DNA of 64,000 bases, from assembly GCA_965249175.1 (NCBI GenBank), contig OZ252227.1:5394001-5458000 (forward strand), in the 5' to 3' direction. The position numbers and the translations under genes are program-made. This document shows, piece after piece, positions 9,056 to 17,524 of this stretch; position 1 is the stretch's first letter; each line of letters starts with the position of its first letter. The notes beneath the pieces are model-generated. The model did not search any database, was not told the origin of the DNA, and worked only from the letters and a program-made list of their open reading frames with translations. The DNA comes from CAZYFH01 sp965249175. GTDB lineage: Bacteria; Acidobacteriota; Vicinamibacteria; Vicinamibacterales; UBA8438.

Positions 9056-9580
9056 TTAGGGCACGGGCGCCAACAATTGCGCCAGCACTTCGGGAGGAAA
9101 CTCGAACGAGATTCGCTGGCCCGCGTATTCGACGTGGAACGGCACGCGAACGTCGAACAGCGTGTCGCCGGTGACGATGCCCCGGATCGGGTCCCCGGCA
9201 GACAGCGACTCGCCCGGCACGAAGTTCTCGATGTCGATGGTTCGCATTTGCGAATGGGTCCCCAGCTGTATGATTCGGAAATCGCCGTTCAGCTCGACGT
9301 CGCTGTCGGCGGCGCCCTGCAAGTAGAACATCGAAGATGCACGGGCCTGCGCGCGGAGCTGGTACTTCAGCGGAGGATCAAAGATCGCGTCGGTCGTCAC
9401 GTCGTTGAGATGGACGAGGATGAAGCTAATCCCCGCGTTGGTCCCAGCCCTCCCCCAGTCAGAGAGCGCCGGATCGACACCTTCCAACTTCACGAGCGGC
9501 CGGTCGAATTGCGCCTCCACGGTAGCGTGCGGCGTGGCAACGAGCGCGAGCGCGACGAGAACGAGTCCTAGTTTCTTCAT
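9056..9580 (-). CDS. Secreted protein of unknown function
   Basis: A 174-residue exported protein. The ATG at 9580 is chosen because GAAGGAGAG precedes it at good spacing; a GTG at 9595 is in frame but overlaps that site. The signal peptide is MKKLGLVLVALALVATPHAT, cut near VEAQ. The mature part is predicted beta-rich with LVKLEGVDPALSDWG, FRIIQLGTHSQM and PFHVEYAGQRISFEFPPEVL. I do not recognise the family. It is the first gene of a two-gene unit with the CRTAC1-like gene downstream, so a shared extracytoplasmic role is possible. Confidence 0.65.
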   Translation of the reverse strand: MKKLGLVLVALALVATPHATVEAQFDRPLVKLEGVDPALSDWGRAGTNAGISFILVHLNDVTTDAIFDPPLKYQLRAQARASSMFYLQGAADSDVELNGDFRIIQLGTHSQMRTIDIENFVPGESLSAGDPIRGIVTGDTLFDVRVPFHVEYAGQRISFEFPPEVLAQLLAPVP

Positions 9581-9848
9581 AAAGCTCTCCTTCACGACAA
9601 CCGGCCACTCGAGTCAACCGGGACCACGGTCGCGATGCAAACGGATAAATGCTATTGGATTCAGACTGCGGACGCAAACCGGCGATACGATCGATACTAT
9701 AGAGAGGAGGGCGGAACGGCAGTGCCGCCCGGCGGCGAGCGCCAGTCGCGCAGGACCCGCGGGACCTCGGGACCGCGGGAGCGCGCCTGATCGGCGACAA
9801 TGCTCGGCCATTCAGGCGCTGGCGGCGTCTAATGCTCCAGGGGGCTTT

Positions 9849-9857
9849 TGCTATGAT
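9849..9857 (+). promoter_or_regulatory. Candidate extended -10 promoter element
   Basis: TGCTATGAT matches an extended -10 (TGn plus TATGAT). It overlaps the first possible ATG codons of the VWFA-type gene. If used, transcription would begin near 9863-9865, favouring a leaderless or near-leaderless start at the ATG at 9865. No clear -35 hexamer is visible. Confidence 0.3.
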
Positions 9858-11205
9858 GCGTACGATGCGACGAAATACGGCACGAGCCTGGTGGCGAGGA
9901 GCGCTGCTCGCGGGAACAGTCGTGGTGGCGGCGCTGGGTGTCGTCCAGGCGCAACAGCAGGCGCCGGCGACGGAGCCGGCCGCGTCCGATCAGACCCAAC
10001 CGACCGCGGTGTTCCGGTCAGGCGTCACGCTGGTGACGACCGATGTCATCGTCCGCGACCGGGACGGCGTGTTCCTGCCCGATCTGACGGAGCACGACTT
10101 CACGATCTTCGAAGATGATGCTCCGCGCGACGTCGCGTCGCTGGTGCTGGTCCATGGCGGGCGCGTCTTTAACCAGTTGCTGCCTCCGCCGCCGTCGCAG
10201 GAAGGGATCATCCTCCCGATGACGCGACCAGTGAACGACACCGCCGGCCGGATCTTCCTCATCGTCATTGACGACCTGCACATCGAGCCCAACAAGACCC
10301 CGAAGACACGGCAAGTGTTCGAGAAGATGGCGGACACGCTGATTCATGAAGGCGACATGTTCGGGATCGTCAGCACCGGACCGTCCTCCATCCGGTACGA
10401 CATGACCTACGATCGGAGCCTGCTCACGTCCGCGATGGAAAAGATCGTTGGCGATGCCTTCGACGCGACCGAGCTGATCAATGAAGTGTCAGAAGGGACG
10501 CGCGGGCCTGAGGAGCTGCGGTGGAGGGCGCACGTGGCCTTCAAGACCGCCCACGAGCTCGTACGGAACCTCGAGTCGATACAGAACCGACGGAAGGTCG
10601 TGATCTATTTCAGCAGCGGCTACGACTTCAACCCCTTCGAGTACCAACGCTCCCAAGCGAGGGGCTCCCTCGAGGGCCAGATTGACGAGTCCCTCAGACG
10701 CGGCACGGTCGATCCCTTGCTCGCGCCCTACGTCAATGAGCTGGTGATCAATCCGTTTGACCGCCTCGAGCGGCAGGCTGTGGTATTCAGCGACACCGAC
10801 CTCCAGATGGAGCTCGCCGAGCTGGCGCAGGCGGCGAATCGCGCGAACGCGTCCTTCTACACCGTCGACCCGCGGGGACTGTTGACCGGACCCGATGTCG
10901 ACTACAACGGGCCGCTCCAGCCGTTCAATGAGTGGCTCTTCACGACGCAAAGCAGCCTCCGGGCGCTTGCCGAGCTCACCGGTGGGAAGGCGATCGTGAA
11001 CAGCAACAACTTCGAGGGGCTGTTCAAGGAGATCGACGCCGAGACGAGTGACTATTACGTGCTCGGCTTCTACTCGGGCAACGCCGATCCGACGGCGCGG
11101 ACGCGCCGGCTTCGTGTGGAAGTGGACCGCGAGGACGTCGAGGTCCAGTCGCGCACGCACTACACCTACGAGCGCAGCAACGTCGCACAGCCACCCCGAC
11201 CCTGA
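9853..11205 (+). CDS. VWFA-related secreted protein, acidobacterial type (TIGR03436-like)
   Basis: About 450 residues. A signal segment (GALLAGTVVVAALGVVQAQ) is followed by VTLVTTDVIVRDRDGVFLPD and LTEHDFTIFEDD, the opening typical of the acidobacterial VWFA-related family, in which a short beta domain precedes a von Willebrand A-like fold. The A domain includes FLIVIDDLHIEPNKT in place of a canonical DxSxS, VVIYFSSGYDFNP, and FYTVDPRGLLTG; the C terminus has YYVLGFYSGNADP. Starts at 9832, 9853, 9856 and 9865 are all in frame; the last is attractive because of the promoter-like element. Function is unknown, probably extracytoplasmic protein interaction. It is divergent from the gene at 9580. 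Confidence 0.85.
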   Translation: MMRTMRRNTARAWWRGALLAGTVVVAALGVVQAQQQAPATEPAASDQTQPTAVFRSGVTLVTTDVIVRDRDGVFLPDLTEHDFTIFEDDAPRDVASLVLVHGGRVFNQLLPPPPSQEGIILPMTRPVNDTAGRIFLIVIDDLHIEPNKTPKTRQVFEKMADTLIHEGDMFGIVSTGPSSIRYDMTYDRSLLTSAMEKIVGDAFDATELINEVSEGTRGPEELRWRAHVAFKTAHELVRNLESIQNRRKVVIYFSSGYDFNPFEYQRSQARGSLEGQIDESLRRGTVDPLLAPYVNELVINPFDRLERQAVVFSDTDLQMELAELAQAANRANASFYTVDPRGLLTGPDVDYNGPLQPFNEWLFTTQSSLRALAELTGGKAIVNSNNFEGLFKEIDAETSDYYVLGFYSGNADPTARTRRLRVEVDREDVEVQSRTHYTYERSNVAQPPRP

Positions 11206-11253
11206 CCCGGAGCGTCGCTCACACCTCGGCCGGGCCGGACGAACGTCTATGTT

Positions 11254-11262
11254 TGTTACAAT
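11254..11262 (+). promoter_or_regulatory. Candidate extended -10 promoter element
   Basis: TGTTACAAT, a TGn-TACAAT extended -10, lies about 60 bp before the tandem pair of unnamed secreted-family genes. The same TGnTACAAT form recurs before the genes at 31115 and 44616. No convincing -35 is visible. Confidence 0.4.
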
Positions 11263-11320
11263 GCAGTCTTTGCTGCAGGCGCGTCTCTCGGTTTCATACT
11301 CGGTCGTCAGGAGGTGTCCG

Positions 11321-12316
11321 ATGATCCGTCGATCCCCCACAGCCGTCGGCGTGCTCGGACTCATGTGCGTCGTCGTCGCCTTCGCGTCAACGAACGCGGC
11401 AGGTCAGGACGCGGTACCCCGGACGCCGGACGGCCAACCCGACCTGCAGGGCGTCTGGAACTTCTCCACGGCGACGCCGATGGAACGACCGGCGGAGCTG
11501 GCCGACAAGGAAACGCTGACCGCCGAAGAAGCGGCCGAGTGGGAGCAGACGCTCGCGGACCAGCGCGCCGGGCTCGAATCGGAGCTCGAGACGGCGCCGC
11601 TCGAGGCGCGGGTCGGCTACAGCCTTCGCGTCTGGTTCGAGTGGGGTGACTCGCTCGACGAGCGTCTGCGGACGTCACTCGTCATCGATCCGCCGAACGG
11701 ACGCATCCCGGCCGTCCGACCGAAGGTCGAGGCGAACCGTGCGTTGACAGGCATCCTCCGCGGACGGCACGCGCACGGTCCCGAGGATCGCGGCTCCTCT
11801 GAGCGCTGCCTGCTCGGCTTCAACTCGGGTCCGCCGATGACACCGAGCGCCTACAACAACAACGTGCAGCTCTTCCAGACAGCCGACCACGTCGGCATCC
11901 TCAACGAGATGGTCCACAACGCGCGCATCATCCCGCTCGACGGACGACCGCATTTGCCGTCGGACCTTCCGCAATACGTCGGTGACTCACGGGCGAGCTG
12001 GGAAGGCGACACGCTGGTCGTCGAGACGCGCAATTTCCTCGGCGCAACGTCGCTCGGAGGATCGAGCTCGACCATGCACCTGACCGAGCGGTTCACGCGC
12101 CGCGACGCCGATACCTTGATCTATGAGTTCACTGTGAGCGACCCGACGACCTGGGCAGGCCCGTGGACCGCGCAGGTCCTCATGACGAAAAACGACGAGC
12201 CGCTCTACGAGTACGCCTGCCACGAAGGCAACTACTCCATGGCCAGCTCGCTCTCGGGCGCCCGCGCCCTCGAGGCCAAAGAAGCCGCGGCAACCCAAGA
12301 CCAGGAGGAGAACTGA
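11321..12316 (+). CDS. Secreted protein of an unnamed five-member family (copy 1)
   Basis: A 331-residue exported protein. The ATG at 11321 follows CAGGAGGTG. After the signal peptide (MIRRSPTAVGVLGLMCVVVA...) come the family blocks: RTPDGQPDLQGVWNFSTATP, an acidic LTAEEAAEWEQ helix, TSLVIDPPNGRIPAVRP, RCLLGFNSGPPMTPSAYNNN, VQLFQTADHV, RIIPLDGRPH, SWEGDTLVVETRNF, and a C-terminal YEYACHEGNYSMASSLSG. I know no named domain for it. The conserved acid, His and Cys residues suggest a periplasmic binding or enzymatic fold, but this is a guess. It is followed after 1 bp by copy 2, clearly a tandem duplicate. Confidence 0.75.
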   Translation: MIRRSPTAVGVLGLMCVVVAFASTNAAGQDAVPRTPDGQPDLQGVWNFSTATPMERPAELADKETLTAEEAAEWEQTLADQRAGLESELETAPLEARVGYSLRVWFEWGDSLDERLRTSLVIDPPNGRIPAVRPKVEANRALTGILRGRHAHGPEDRGSSERCLLGFNSGPPMTPSAYNNNVQLFQTADHVGILNEMVHNARIIPLDGRPHLPSDLPQYVGDSRASWEGDTLVVETRNFLGATSLGGSSSTMHLTERFTRRDADTLIYEFTVSDPTTWAGPWTAQVLMTKNDEPLYEYACHEGNYSMASSLSGARALEAKEAAATQDQEEN

Positions 12317-12317
12317 C

Positions 12318-13298
12318 ATGCGTCATCAAACCGTCGCGACAGTTGCCACCGGCCTCGGATGCGCCGTCCTCCTGCTCGCACCGTCGCTCGCGATGGGCCA
12401 GGACGCGGTGCCCCGGACGCCCGATGGCCAGCCCGACCTGCAGGGCGTCTGGAACTTCTCGACCGCAACGCCGATGGAGCGTCCGGCGGACCTCGCCGGG
12501 AAGGACACGTTGACGGCAGAGGAAGCCGCGACCTGGGAACAGGAGCGCAACGACCGGCGCGCGGCGAACGAGTCCGCGAACGAGGAGGCCCCACCCGGCG
12601 CAAAGCTCGGGTACTCCGTGCGGGTCTGGTTCGAGGACGGCGTCACGCTCTCCGACCAGCGGACGTCGTTGGTCGTCAATCCACCGGATGGACGCATTCC
12701 GGCCGCGCGGCCGAAGGTCGAAGCCGAGGCGGCGCTGCGGCGCATCCTGAGGGACAGGCACGCGCACGGGCCGGAGGATCGCGGCAGCTCGGAGCGGTGC
12801 CTGCTCGGCTTCAACTCCGGGCCGCCGATGACGCCGAGCGCGTACAACAACAACGTGCAGCTCTTCCAATCGGCCGACCACGTCGTCATTCTCAACGAGA
12901 TGGTCCACAACGCACGCATCGTCCCACTGGACGGACGTCCCCACATGCCGGCCAACCTACGCCAATGGGTGGGTGACTCGCGTGCGAGCTGGGAAGACGA
13001 CACGCTGGTCGTCGAAACCCGGAACTTCCTCGGCGCAACATCGCTCCGGGGGTCGAGCGCGAACCTTCATCTGGTCGAGCGCTTCACGCGCGTCGACGCC
13101 GACAACCTGCTCTACGAGTTCACCGTCAGCGATCCGACGACCTGGGCCGGCCCCTGGACGGCACAGGTCCAGATGACGCGAACGGACGAGCCGCTCTACG
13201 AATACGCGTGCCACGAGGGGAACTACTCGATGGCCAGCTCCCTCTCGGGCGCCCGCGCCATGGAAGCCCGAGAAGCCGCGTCGTCCCAGGAGCAATAG
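12318..13298 (+). CDS. Secreted protein of an unnamed five-member family (copy 2)
   Basis: A 326-residue tandem paralogue of the preceding gene, with GGAGGAG just upstream and only 1 bp between the stop of copy 1 and this ATG. The signal peptide covers MRHQTVATVATGLGCAVLLL. It shares long near-identical blocks with copy 1 (QDAVPRTPDGQPDLQGVWNF, ERCLLGFNSGPPMTPSAYNN, DPTTWAGPWTAQVQMT, YACHEGNYSMASSLSGARAM), so the duplication looks fairly recent. The most variable part is the charged segment following LTAEEAATWEQ. Co-transcription with copy 1 is very likely. Function is unknown. Confidence 0.75.
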   Translation: MRHQTVATVATGLGCAVLLLAPSLAMGQDAVPRTPDGQPDLQGVWNFSTATPMERPADLAGKDTLTAEEAATWEQERNDRRAANESANEEAPPGAKLGYSVRVWFEDGVTLSDQRTSLVVNPPDGRIPAARPKVEAEAALRRILRDRHAHGPEDRGSSERCLLGFNSGPPMTPSAYNNNVQLFQSADHVVILNEMVHNARIVPLDGRPHMPANLRQWVGDSRASWEDDTLVVETRNFLGATSLRGSSANLHLVERFTRVDADNLLYEFTVSDPTTWAGPWTAQVQMTRTDEPLYEYACHEGNYSMASSLSGARAMEAREAASSQEQ

Positions 13299-13321
13299 CA
13301 GGCGGCAACGGCGCGCCGCGC

Positions 13322-13461
13322 GGGCGTGGGGCCACGCCCTAACCCAGCGAGGCCGGAATCAAGAACCGCCGGCCAAGGCGCGCACCGCGCGCCTCGCGGC
13401 CACGGAGCGGGGCTCTCGGGCCCCCGCGTAGCCGTCGCGTGGGGCTTGGGGCGAAAGCCCC
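13322..13461. terminator. Two hairpins between convergent genes
   Basis: The 165-bp gap between the stops at 13298 (+) and 13464 (-) contains two strong inverted repeats. GGGCGTGG/CCACGCCC spans 13322-13339 with a 2-nt loop, and GGGGCTT/AAGCCCC spans 13441-13461. Neither has a T-run, so they may be intrinsic RNA end structures or dispersed GC-rich palindromes rather than classic terminators. No gene was seen in the gap. Confidence 0.35.
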
Positions 13462-13463
13462 AT

Positions 13464-14813
13464 CTACACGTCCGAAAGATGCTCTGGCTGGAACTCCAAG
13501 TGGCCGGTACTGTCGCCCAGGGTATCCGTCGGCACGCCGGTCTTGTCCAGGACCGTCAGGAGCAGATTCGCCATCGGGGTGTCCGCCGCGTACTGGATGT
13601 GGCGCCCGCTCTTGAGCCGGCCCCCCGCGCCACCCAGCAGGAGCAGCGGGAGCGGCGAATGGTTGTGGCGGTTGCCGTCCGACAGTCCACTCCCGTACAC
13701 CAGCATCATGTGATCTAGTAACGACCCGTCGCCGTCCGGTGTCGCGTCCAGCTTGCCGAGAAACTGCGCCAATTGCTGCACGTGATACGTGTTGATCTTG
13801 GCGATCTTTTCCTTCTTCTCGGTCTTGTTCTGATGGTGCGACGTGGAGTGATGCGAGTCGTTGATCCCGATCACCGGGTACGTGCGGTTGCTCAGCTCCC
13901 GGCCGATCAGGAACGTGATCACGCGCGTGATGTCAGCCTGATACGCGAGCAGCTGGAGGTCGAACATCAGGCTGATGTGCTCCTCGAACGTGTCGGGCAC
14001 GCCGAGCGGAACCGCGAGGTCACGTGGTTCCGATAGATTGCGTTGCTCCGTCCGCTGGATCCGGCGCTCGACGTCACGAATGGCGTCGAGATACTCGGTC
14101 ACGCGGTCGGTGTCGGCCGGGCCGACCGTCTGCTTGAGTCGAGAGACGTCGTCCAGCACCGAGTCGAGGATGCTGCGATCCTCGCGCATCCGGGCAATCC
14201 GTTCCTCCGGTGTGCCGCCACTGCCGAACATGCGCCGGAAGACCTTTCGCGGGTCGGTCTCGACCGGGAGCGGCGTCGTCGGCGTGCGCCACGACAGCGT
14301 GTTCATGTAGGCGCAGCTGTAACCGCTGTCGCAGTTGCCGACCAGGTCAATCGTCTCGAGCGCGAGCTCGAGGGAGGCAAGCTGCGTGTCCTGGCCGAGC
14401 GCGGCAGCGGCAATTTGATCGGCGGTCACGCCGACGCGGACATCCGCCCCCTCCGTCCGTTTCGCGTGCACTCCGCTCAACCAGGCCGCGGTGCCGCGCG
14501 AGTGGTCGCCGGCGCCGTCGTTGAATGCGTTCGCCTCCAAGTGGGCCAGGCCGCTCAGGACGAGCGTCTGGTGCCGAAACGGCTCGAGCGGGCTGAGAAT
14601 CGGTGAAAACTGGAAATCTGCGCCCTCCCCGACCGGTGTCCAGTTGTCCATCTCGGCGCCGTTCGGCACGTAGATGAAGCCTACGCGGCGGGCCGGGGTG
14701 GTCGCCATCGCCGACAGCGCGGGGACCATCGAGTCGAGCAAGGGCAGCGCGAGCGTCGCACCGACGCCACGCAGAAATGTACGTCGCGGAAGCGCCATCT
14801 TGGTGACGATCAT
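13464..14813 (-). CDS. DUF1552 protein, Tat-exported (copy 1)
   Basis: A 449-residue protein with a twin-arginine leader (LPRRTFLRGVGATLALPLLD). The DUF1552 blocks are visible: RRVGFIYVPNGAEMDNWTP, SPLEPFRHQTLVLSGLAH, RGTAAWLSGVHAKRTEGADV, CDSGYSCAYMNTLSW, and the C-terminal MLVYGSGLSDGNRHNHSPLP and LLLTVLDKTGV. The fold resembles sulfatase/DUF1501-like proteins, but no catalytic activity is established. Its start overlaps the upstream DUF1592 gene in an ATGA, so the two are translationally coupled. In Planctomycetes and Acidobacteria the two genes are regularly adjacent, probably as one extracytoplasmic complex. Confidence 0.9.
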   Translation of the reverse strand: MIVTKMALPRRTFLRGVGATLALPLLDSMVPALSAMATTPARRVGFIYVPNGAEMDNWTPVGEGADFQFSPILSPLEPFRHQTLVLSGLAHLEANAFNDGAGDHSRGTAAWLSGVHAKRTEGADVRVGVTADQIAAAALGQDTQLASLELALETIDLVGNCDSGYSCAYMNTLSWRTPTTPLPVETDPRKVFRRMFGSGGTPEERIARMREDRSILDSVLDDVSRLKQTVGPADTDRVTEYLDAIRDVERRIQRTEQRNLSEPRDLAVPLGVPDTFEEHISLMFDLQLLAYQADITRVITFLIGRELSNRTYPVIGINDSHHSTSHHQNKTEKKEKIAKINTYHVQQLAQFLGKLDATPDGDGSLLDHMMLVYGSGLSDGNRHNHSPLPLLLLGGAGGRLKSGRHIQYAADTPMANLLLTVLDKTGVPTDTLGDSTGHLEFQPEHLSDV

Positions 14814-17395
14814 GACTGCGTTCTCCTCATCTGGAACGGCACGCTCTCGACGATGCCCTGGATCAGGGACGAAAACCGGTAGTTATCGCGCGCGGCCGCG
14901 CGCCCGATCGCGCGAATCGCCGCGTGGTCATAGTACTCGACACCGCGCCCCAATGCATACGTGAGCAGGCGCTCGGTCACGACCTCGACGAACAGCGCCG
15001 GATCGCGCAGCAACGCCTCGCGGAGCTCGCGTGGGCCGTCGAACGGCACGCCGCTCGGGAGCGCCCCGGTCGCGTCGATCGGCGCGTCGGCGTCGGTGGC
15101 CCGCCAGGCCCCGACGGCATCGAAGTTCTCGAGCGCGAAGCCGAGCGGATCCATCACCTTGTGGCAGCTCGCGCACACCGGATTCGCTCGATGCAGAAGC
15201 ATCTGCTCGCGCATCGACTGCGCGTGCCCGTCGCCGGATGACTCCTCGAGCGGCGGCACGTCGGCCGGCGGGTCTGGCGGAGGCGAGCCGAGGATGTTCT
15301 CGAGCAGCCATTTCCCACGCAGGACGGGCGACGTACGGTTCGGATACGACGTCACCATGAGAATGCTCGCCTGCCCAAGCAGCCCGCCACGCGGACTGTC
15401 GTCAGCCAGATCGATCCGGCGGAAGTGGCTGCCGTAGACGTTGGGGATCCCGTAGTGCCGCGCCAACCGCTCGTTCACGAACGTGTAGCGCGCGGTCAGC
15501 AGCTCGAGCGCGCTGCGGTCCTCGCGCGCGATCGTCTCGAACAGCAGCTCCGTCTCGCGCCGCATCGCCGCACGCAGGTTGTCGTCGAAATCGGGAAAGC
15601 GGCGGGCGTCGGGAATCGTGTGGGGCACGTTGCGGAGATAGAGCCACTGTCCCGCGAAGTTGGCCACCAGCGCCTGCGCGCGCTGGTCGCGCAGCATGCG
15701 CGCCACCTGCCGGTCGAGGACACGCGGCACGCGCAGCCGGCCAGCTTCGGCCGCCGCAAGCAGCTCGTCGTCGGGGGCGCTGCTCCAGAGGAAGAACGAG
15801 AGGCGTGAGGCAAGCTCGAGGTCGCTGATGCGGTAGATGCTGTCGGGCTCGGCGTCCGCGGGTTCATGCTCGATGCGAAAGATGAAATCGGGGCTCACCA
15901 GCAGGCGTTGCAGCGCACGCTGGACACCCGCCTCGAACCCGCGGCCGTCGGCACGGGCCGCCTCGTAGAAATCGACCAGCGTCGCGACCTCCGCAGTGGT
16001 CACCGGCCGGCGATAAGCGCGGCGCGCGAGCGTCGCGACGATCTGACGGACGCAGCCCGGCTCGTCCGCCTCGGTCGCCGGTTCGCAGACGAAGATGCGG
16101 TCGCGTGACGGCGTGTTGCCAACACGCGCGTCGTACGGCCCCGTGATGGTGACCGTGTCGATGTGCGGCACGCCTCCGCCGGAGGTGTCAGCGAGAACCG
16201 CGAAGCTGCGGAGATACGGGAGGCGCGTGTCCTCGACCTGCGCTGCCGGCCGGTCGAGAAACGTCACGCCGATCGACCGCTGCCCCGCGGCGATCGGGAC
16301 GCGCACGTTGAGGCCAGCGTCCGCCGGGGCGTCGTCGACGACGTTGCTGGCTTCCGCGACGCGGTCCTCGTCGTCGTCATCGTCATCGTCGCCGTCCTCG
16401 TCATCGTCGCCGTCGCTGTCCTCGCCGTTGTCGTCGTCGCCGTCCTCGTCGTCGTTGTCGTCGTTGTCGTCGTCGCCGTCACCGTCCGCCGGCGCCTTCT
16501 TCTTCGGGCCCACGGTGAACAGCTCGATGCGTTCGCCGTCGATGGTGATCTCGAGCTCGTGTGGCTCGCGCAGCCCGGCAATGCGGCCACCGATGAAGTT
16601 GCGCTGCAGGCGTACCTGGACAAGGTATTCCCCGTCGACTGGGAAATACCGGTCGATCCGCGTTCCGCCGCGCGTCCCGAACGGCAAGCCCTCGAGGCCG
16701 TAGTCCTGCGTGAGATCCGGCGCGACGCGATGCGTGTGCTCCTCCAGCGCAATCGTCGGGTCGCCCACTGCGTGCGCGCTAATGACCCTCGCGGCGTCGA
16801 GATACCCCTCCAGCAGCGTGGGTGAGACTCTCAGGATGTCGCCGATGTTGTCGAAGCCATAGCTCGCGTCGTCGGGCGGGAGGAACGCGGCGGCGTCGAC
16901 CTCCAGTGCGAGCAGGTCGCGCACGGCGTTGGCATACTCCGTGCGGTTGAGGCGATGCAACGACGGCGGGCGGCCGGGGTTCGGTGCATCGACCGCCGCA
17001 CGATCGAGCTCGGACTCCAGCCAGGACGCCAGGCCGTCGTACGCGGCGTCTTCCGGCCGCGGCCGGGGTGAGGGCGGCATCGTGCGGGTCCGGAGCTTGC
17101 GCGCCACCTTTTCCCACGTCGCGGCGTCATCGCGCACCCGCTCGAGATTCGCGACGTCGAGAGCGAGATCGGCGGTTCTGAGTCGCTCGTTGTGACAGGT
17201 GACGCAGTAGCGGTCGAGGACGGCGCGGTGTGCCACGGCGGGCGTTTCGTGTGACGGCGCCGCCTGGGAGGCGCTGGGAGGGCGGTGCGCAGGGGTCGTC
17301 GCCTGCAGGCCGACCGACGGCAGCGCCGCGGCGAGAGGCGTGGCCTGGAGGCCGGCCCACGCCAGCGCCGCGAGGCCGATGCACGGCACACGCAT
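14810..17395 (-). CDS. DUF1592-family cytochrome c protein with Asp-rich insert (copy 1)
   Basis: An 861-residue secreted protein with the usual domain series: an N-terminal c-type haem module (VLDRYCVTCHNERLRT), DUF1587 (LHRLNRTEYANAVRDLLALE), DUF1595, DUF1592 (LASRLSFFLWSSAPDDELL), DUF1588 (GLLGQASILMVTSYPNRTSP) containing a second haem motif CASCHKVMDPLGFALENFD, and DUF1585 (ERLLTYALGRGVEYYD). ATG 17395 is preferred to an upstream TTG. Residues about 303-344 form an extremely acidic insert (31 of 41 residues Asp/Glu) that its paralogue at 32605 lacks. It probably works with the DUF1552 partner in periplasmic redox or polymer breakdown; this is inference. Confidence 0.88.
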   Translation of the reverse strand: MRVPCIGLAALAWAGLQATPLAAALPSVGLQATTPAHRPPSASQAAPSHETPAVAHRAVLDRYCVTCHNERLRTADLALDVANLERVRDDAATWEKVARKLRTRTMPPSPRPRPEDAAYDGLASWLESELDRAAVDAPNPGRPPSLHRLNRTEYANAVRDLLALEVDAAAFLPPDDASYGFDNIGDILRVSPTLLEGYLDAARVISAHAVGDPTIALEEHTHRVAPDLTQDYGLEGLPFGTRGGTRIDRYFPVDGEYLVQVRLQRNFIGGRIAGLREPHELEITIDGERIELFTVGPKKKAPADGDGDDDNDDNDDEDGDDDNGEDSDGDDDEDGDDDDDDDEDRVAEASNVVDDAPADAGLNVRVPIAAGQRSIGVTFLDRPAAQVEDTRLPYLRSFAVLADTSGGGVPHIDTVTITGPYDARVGNTPSRDRIFVCEPATEADEPGCVRQIVATLARRAYRRPVTTAEVATLVDFYEAARADGRGFEAGVQRALQRLLVSPDFIFRIEHEPADAEPDSIYRISDLELASRLSFFLWSSAPDDELLAAAEAGRLRVPRVLDRQVARMLRDQRAQALVANFAGQWLYLRNVPHTIPDARRFPDFDDNLRAAMRRETELLFETIAREDRSALELLTARYTFVNERLARHYGIPNVYGSHFRRIDLADDSPRGGLLGQASILMVTSYPNRTSPVLRGKWLLENILGSPPPDPPADVPPLEESSGDGHAQSMREQMLLHRANPVCASCHKVMDPLGFALENFDAVGAWRATDADAPIDATGALPSGVPFDGPRELREALLRDPALFVEVVTERLLTYALGRGVEYYDHAAIRAIGRAAARDNYRFSSLIQGIVESVPFQMRRTQS
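16364..16489 (-). repeat. GTC-rich low-complexity tract encoding an Asp-rich segment
   Basis: About 125 bp of imperfect GTC/GTT/CTC triplets on the plus strand, read as GAC/AAC/GAG on the coding strand of the DUF1592 gene. It keeps frame throughout. It is likely a triplet-expansion product under selection to stay open. Confidence 0.85.
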
Positions 17396-17524
17396 ACCGT
17401 CCGGTATTATCCCCTGAGCCTCCCCCGTTGCCAAGGGGAAACCGGGACCGCGAAAGGGCGAGCCGCCCCGGTTTGACGCTTGAGCCCGCGGGCACGGCGA
17501 TGCTAAGGTTGGCGTACCCTAAAG

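Noticed and set aside
7784..9571. 595-codon plus-strand open frame
   Set aside because: Antisense of the CRTAC1-like gene; biased composition typical of GC-rich shadow frames.
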